A stretch of DNA of 64,000 nucleotides. Origin: Marivirga tractuosa DSM 4126. Lineage in GTDB: Bacteria > Bacteroidota > Bacteroidia > Cytophagales > Cyclobacteriaceae. Positions 60,758 to 64,000 of this stretch are shown piece after piece; the stretch's first letter is position 1, and each line of letters opens with the position of its first letter. The notes beneath the pieces are model-generated. The model did no database searches and was not told the DNA's origin. It worked only from the letters and a program-made list of their open reading frames with translations. The stretch spans positions 4,393,001 to 4,457,000 of the forward strand of contig NC_014759.1 in the NCBI RefSeq assembly GCF_000183425.1. The letters are read 5' to 3'. Both the position numbers and the translations under genes were made by a program.

Positions 60758-63498
60758 TAAATTTTGAATTTTAGAATACTGAATTTGTTTCCATGGCATT
60801 TATACACATGAACTTCATTATCTTTATTGTAATAGATCAAGGCAATTTCGTCTATGCTCTCAATAGGTTGTTGGTTTATTAATTGCCCTTCACTTGTATA
60901 AAGATAAGTAAATGCTTGTTTTTTATCAGTTACAGCAATAATTTCTTTGTTTGGAGCTAGTTCATAATATTGAATTTCCATTTCCTCTTGATTGATATAA
61001 TCTTTTTCGAACATCATTTCTCCAGAGGGCTGCAATAAACTCACTCTGCTCAAATCTTGTCTTGCAAGAATGTAGCTTCTGTTAGAGGTGTTTTTGACTA
61101 TTTTAAATAAGGTTTCTTTATTCGGCATATAAAGTTGTTCCTTCTCCTTTATCTTTCCTGTAAAGCTGATTTTTGCTAAAGCACCTCCATTTGTAATAGT
61201 GACCAAATGACTACTTTCAAAGCTATTTCCAATTTCAAAGAATAGGTTGTTCGATAATCTATCATTTATATTGACTGGAAAATTAGGTTTCATTTCGCCA
61301 TTTCGACTCATGACTTTAACCAATCCATTTTCTTGAAGCACCACCATGAAATCCTTACTTCTGATCCTGATATGTTCTGGTTTAGCCGCAATTTTATCTT
61401 TCATTTTCAATGGATTCCAATCACCCAGCATATCTCCATATTTACTAGTCAGGTAGATATCTCCATTTTCTTTTGCGATTAGCAGTCTGTAGGTTCTGCT
61501 TTTATCATAATCAATTACATTAAAGTATTGATTTTCAATATTTGGTTCACCGTAAGATTTTGGGAAGTACTCTAATGCGATACCATTTCGATCCAGAAGG
61601 AATACTTTTTCAGTAGTAGCGAAAGCATATTGCAGTTTATTATTTTGGTAATAATCAATTTGGAATACATCGCCTATGATAGGAGCACCCAATGGTTCTG
61701 TCCAAATGACATCTCCATTGGTTGATATTAAATGGAGGTTTAATGCGGAATCCTGCACTAAAGTTTCAAATAAGCCTGTGTTGTGGTTTTTGACTACATA
61801 AGGTTTACTGATTATAGGAGCATCTAATTCAACTTGCATCACTTCATCAAAATGTTTCATCTCATTGTTGACTTTATTGTCTGAGTGTGTAAGTTCAACA
61901 TTGCTGTAATAGCGATCATTTTCATGGCTAAATTGAATTGCCAGCATATCAAAGTTTTTGATTGGAAATTCATTTTCTCTAAAGTTTTTTCTCCATTTAT
62001 CGTTCAGGCTATTCAGTAATAATGACCAGGCTTGAGGTAAATTTATAAATACATTTAAGTTGGATTCTTGAAGAGTTGATTCTAAAAACTGATTTTCCTT
62101 AATCGATTTTCCCCATGTGTTTTCTGTTTCCATATCCAATATCAGTTCTTTTAAAGATTGGATATCATTGCTAATAATCATTACATTATCAATGGATGTG
62201 AAAAATGTGTGCGAAAAGCCTTTAAAATTTTTACCCAATAAATAGTAAGGAAATTCTTCAATAACTAATTCCCTTATTTCATTTTCCGCATAAAATTCAT
62301 AGTACAATGTATCTTGATTGAGCTGAGCAGCTTCTTCTGCCAACCTATTGAATTTGTTCAGTCCTTCATTTTTATCATTCATCTTGATAAAAATCAATTT
62401 GTTGTTTTCTTCTAAGTTTTGGTTGCTGTTCAATATAGCTTGTGCATTTTCGCCAGCCATAAATTCATGGAAACCCCTGAAATCAGTATCATATTGCTCA
62501 GCTAAAAGGTTTCTCTTTTGCCCAAACTTAGCATCGATTTTATTCCAGAATTTAAATTTTTCATCCTGAAAAGCCTTAGCATCACTAAATCTTTCATGCA
62601 GCACAACAGCTGTTTTGGAGGGTAAATAGTTTTCTAATGTTATGTCTCCGCCTTCTTGGTTTGTGTAGGTATTCAAATAGCTGATAGAGTCGTGCGGGAA
62701 TGTGAATCCATTTAAATACAAATCATCGCCATCCAGAAATAAGTCAAGAAAGGCACCCTCTGAAAATTGGGCTAGGATATTAAATAAGATCGATTGATTC
62801 GATTTGGTAAAGGTTTTGACTATTTTATCTAACCTGTTGAAGTTAATGTAGAGGTTTCCTAAGTCGTCTTGAAAATTGGCGATTTTGAATACTTCCTCTA
62901 TACTTTCTTTAAAATTGTCCTCATCTTTTTCCAAGTTTCTGATCACATCCTCAACCAGTACTGGGGAAAAACTACCCACGAAATTCCCCCTCAAAAGCAC
63001 ATAACTAAAGGTTTTTTCGCTTTTTTCACTTTTTAATTCATAGATGGTGTTTTTGTTATAAACTCTTTCTGATTTTTCAAACTCATCAAATTTTGATTCT
63101 ATTTTTTTAATGACTTCAATCTGTTCTGTGTTTTTTAAAGTTTGGTAAAAAACAAAATCGAAATCGTCATTAGCTATTACAGACATTCCTATCAGCAGAT
63201 GATTATTTCTGAAAACCTCATCAAGCATTCCGCTATTTCCAGATAAGCTATCTAATGCTTCAAAATTATTTTTAAGAGAGGAGAAGTATTCTATGTTTTG
63301 AAGATCTTTCCAGATTGGGTTTTCTTGAATGCTGTTCCAAGCACCCACTAGATTCTTGTTTTCGTAAACTAAAAAGGTGTTTTCGGGTACTAAGGACCAA
63401 GCATCTAAGCTTTTTTGTTTGTCCCAATAGTAATAGATTCCATATCCGCTTGCTAAAATTAAGATGAACAGAAATAGTATGATGAAGATTCTTCTCAA
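60757..63498 (-). CDS. Membrane-anchored 913-residue protein with propeller-like C-terminus
   Basis: One N-terminal helix (IFIILFLFILILASGYGIYYYW, shown only by its core LFLFILILASGYGIYYYW) anchors a large periplasmic part. Residues about 35-560 contain repeated helical-beta blocks (PENTFLVYENKNLVGAW, LLIGMSVIANDDFDFVFY, NVFINLPQAWSLLLNSL) with no named domain. From about 570 to the end, short repeats such as NLHLISTNGDVIWTEPLG, VFLLDRNGIALEYFP and GDIYLTSKYGDMLGDW suggest a beta-propeller. The start is a TTG at 63498, backed by a promoter element 28 bases upstream; the next ATG is about 90 codons in. It overlaps the MscS gene by one base. Function is unknown. Confidence 0.75.
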   Translation of the reverse strand: MRRIFIILFLFILILASGYGIYYYWDKQKSLDAWSLVPENTFLVYENKNLVGAWNSIQENPIWKDLQNIEYFSSLKNNFEALDSLSGNSGMLDEVFRNNHLLIGMSVIANDDFDFVFYQTLKNTEQIEVIKKIESKFDEFEKSERVYNKNTIYELKSEKSEKTFSYVLLRGNFVGSFSPVLVEDVIRNLEKDEDNFKESIEEVFKIANFQDDLGNLYINFNRLDKIVKTFTKSNQSILFNILAQFSEGAFLDLFLDGDDLYLNGFTFPHDSISYLNTYTNQEGGDITLENYLPSKTAVVLHERFSDAKAFQDEKFKFWNKIDAKFGQKRNLLAEQYDTDFRGFHEFMAGENAQAILNSNQNLEENNKLIFIKMNDKNEGLNKFNRLAEEAAQLNQDTLYYEFYAENEIRELVIEEFPYYLLGKNFKGFSHTFFTSIDNVMIISNDIQSLKELILDMETENTWGKSIKENQFLESTLQESNLNVFINLPQAWSLLLNSLNDKWRKNFRENEFPIKNFDMLAIQFSHENDRYYSNVELTHSDNKVNNEMKHFDEVMQVELDAPIISKPYVVKNHNTGLFETLVQDSALNLHLISTNGDVIWTEPLGAPIIGDVFQIDYYQNNKLQYAFATTEKVFLLDRNGIALEYFPKSYGEPNIENQYFNVIDYDKSRTYRLLIAKENGDIYLTSKYGDMLGDWNPLKMKDKIAAKPEHIRIRSKDFMVVLQENGLVKVMSRNGEMKPNFPVNINDRLSNNLFFEIGNSFESSHLVTITNGGALAKISFTGKIKEKEQLYMPNKETLFKIVKNTSNRSYILARQDLSRVSLLQPSGEMMFEKDYINQEEMEIQYYELAPNKEIIAVTDKKQAFTYLYTSEGQLINQQPIESIDEIALIYYNKDNEVHVYKCHGNKFSILKFKI

Positions 63499-63526
63499 AG
63501 GTGTTTTAAATTTTTATTTTGCTATG

Positions 63527-63534
63527 CAAATATA
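63527..63534 (-). promoter_or_regulatory. Candidate -7 element for the 913-residue gene
   Basis: TATATTTG on the minus strand matches TAnnTTTG and ends 28 bases before the TTG at 63498. Its position supports that TTG as the true start. Confidence 0.45.
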
Positions 63535-63575
63535 GGATTATTAATAACTATGGAGGTACGTTAGTCTAACAATAT

Positions 63576-64000
63576 TTACACTAAGACAACCTCAATCCCC
63601 TTTGCTTCCAATGTAGTAATAAATTGCTTGGAAGCGCTTTTATTCGTGATGATTTGGTCAACATCTTCTAAATCACAAATTTTACCAAATCCTTTCTTTC
63701 CAAACTTGCTGGCATCTGCCAAGACAATGGTTTTCTGAACTGATTCAATCATTTTTGCATTCAAATGGGCTTCCATCATATTGGAAGTAGTAAAGCCATG
63801 TTCTAAACTTATCCCGTCCACGCTTAAGTACAATTTACTGCAAGCGAAACTTTGCATCATTTCTTCTGCATAATGCCCGACTACGGATGAGCTGCCTTTC
63901 CTGACAACGCCTCCTAATTGTACGATTTCAATATCCTTGCAGTCTAATAATGCCATGGTAACATTCATGGCGGAGGTTAGAACCGTTAGATTAGAATTTC
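63576..64000 (-). CDS. DeoR-family transcriptional regulator, C-terminal part
   Basis: The frame stays open to the window edge, so the gene is truncated at its 5' end and lacks the N-terminal helix-turn-helix here. The visible 141 or so residues are the DeoR sensor domain: NLTVLTSAMNVTMALLD, IEIVQLGGVVRKGSSSVVG, KLYLSVDGISLEHGFTTSN, ADASKFGKKGF and VDQIITNKSA. Members are repressors that bind sugar phosphates. An apparent ATG at 63968 lies inside the conserved fold and is not the start. Confidence 0.87.
   Translation of the reverse strand, partial: NSNLTVLTSAMNVTMALLDCKDIEIVQLGGVVRKGSSSVVGHYAEEMMQSFACSKLYLSVDGISLEHGFTTSNMMEAHLNAKMIESVQKTIVLADASKFGKKGFGKICDLEDVDQIITNKSASKQFITTLEAKGIEVVLV

Overview
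The window is about 64 kb of AT-rich bacterial chromosome that reads as Bacteroidota, most likely order Cytophagales (Marivirga-like by impression; no comparison could be run). The evidence is: Bacteroidota-only families (BT_3928-type DoxX protein, DUF3127, DUF5683, the long form of LepB, a DUF6588-like barrel); the order parA-parB-DUF5683-dapB-lepB; almost no Shine-Dalgarno sequences; and several start-proximal copies of the Bacteroidota -7 promoter element TAnnTTTG. No tRNA, rRNA, CRISPR array, insertion sequence or prophage was seen. Gene content is mostly core chromosome, with two accessory-looking signalling clusters.

Layout. 1-4.6 kb: a truncated membrane-protein end, a kinase-like protein without an ATPase domain, kbl, and a complete PAS/histidine kinase. 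4.6-8.4 kb: two outer-membrane barrels, a GT4 glycosyltransferase and a PhzF-family enzyme. 8.6-11.6 kb: proS, NfeD and FloA in one operon. 11.7-15.0 kb: a Ser/Arg-rich secreted low-complexity protein and a FadL-like barrel. 15-19 kb: aroK, a DoxX/thioredoxin-like protein and a DUF1599 protein, divergent from folP-cdaA. 19-22.7 kb: crotonase, SerC-like aminotransferase, MarC, RNase HI and a small secreted protein.

22.7-30.6 kb holds the most unusual cluster: an ECF sigma factor with a membrane anti-sigma/TPR protein, divergent from a lipoprotein, a possible 49-residue lipoprotein, a PKD-barrel protein and a secreted, C-terminally anchored TPR-CHAT protease-like protein overlapping trmN6. By predicted topology the CHAT domain and the TPR half of the anti-sigma protein both face the periplasm, which suggests a proteolytic route to sigma activation.

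32.4-44.2 kb is a second signalling cluster: CheR, a receiver-less CheB, a membrane GAF protein, a 1149-residue Cache/HAMP/GAF/PAS/SpoIIE phosphatase (SiaA-like), SiaB-like kinase, SiaC-like phosphoprotein with Thr68 preserved, a 1028-residue ABCG-like transporter and two secreted unknowns. No SiaD-type diguanylate cyclase is present in the window.

44.2-64 kb is housekeeping: an esterase, a dolichyl-phosphate-mannose-synthase-like GT2, a GmhB-like phosphatase lacking its usual zinc cysteines, purB, an SSB-tail DUF3127 protein, a hydroxyacid dehydrogenase, a RluA-family protein with catalytic Asp replaced by Glu, a candidate small RNA, lepB-dapB-DUF5683-parB-parA, gpsA overlapping an acyltransferase gene, a cystathionine gamma-synthase-like enzyme, MscS, a 913-residue membrane-anchored unknown, and a DeoR-family regulator running off the end. 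Two composite inverted-repeat elements (about 30.7 and 48.6 kb) lie between genes.
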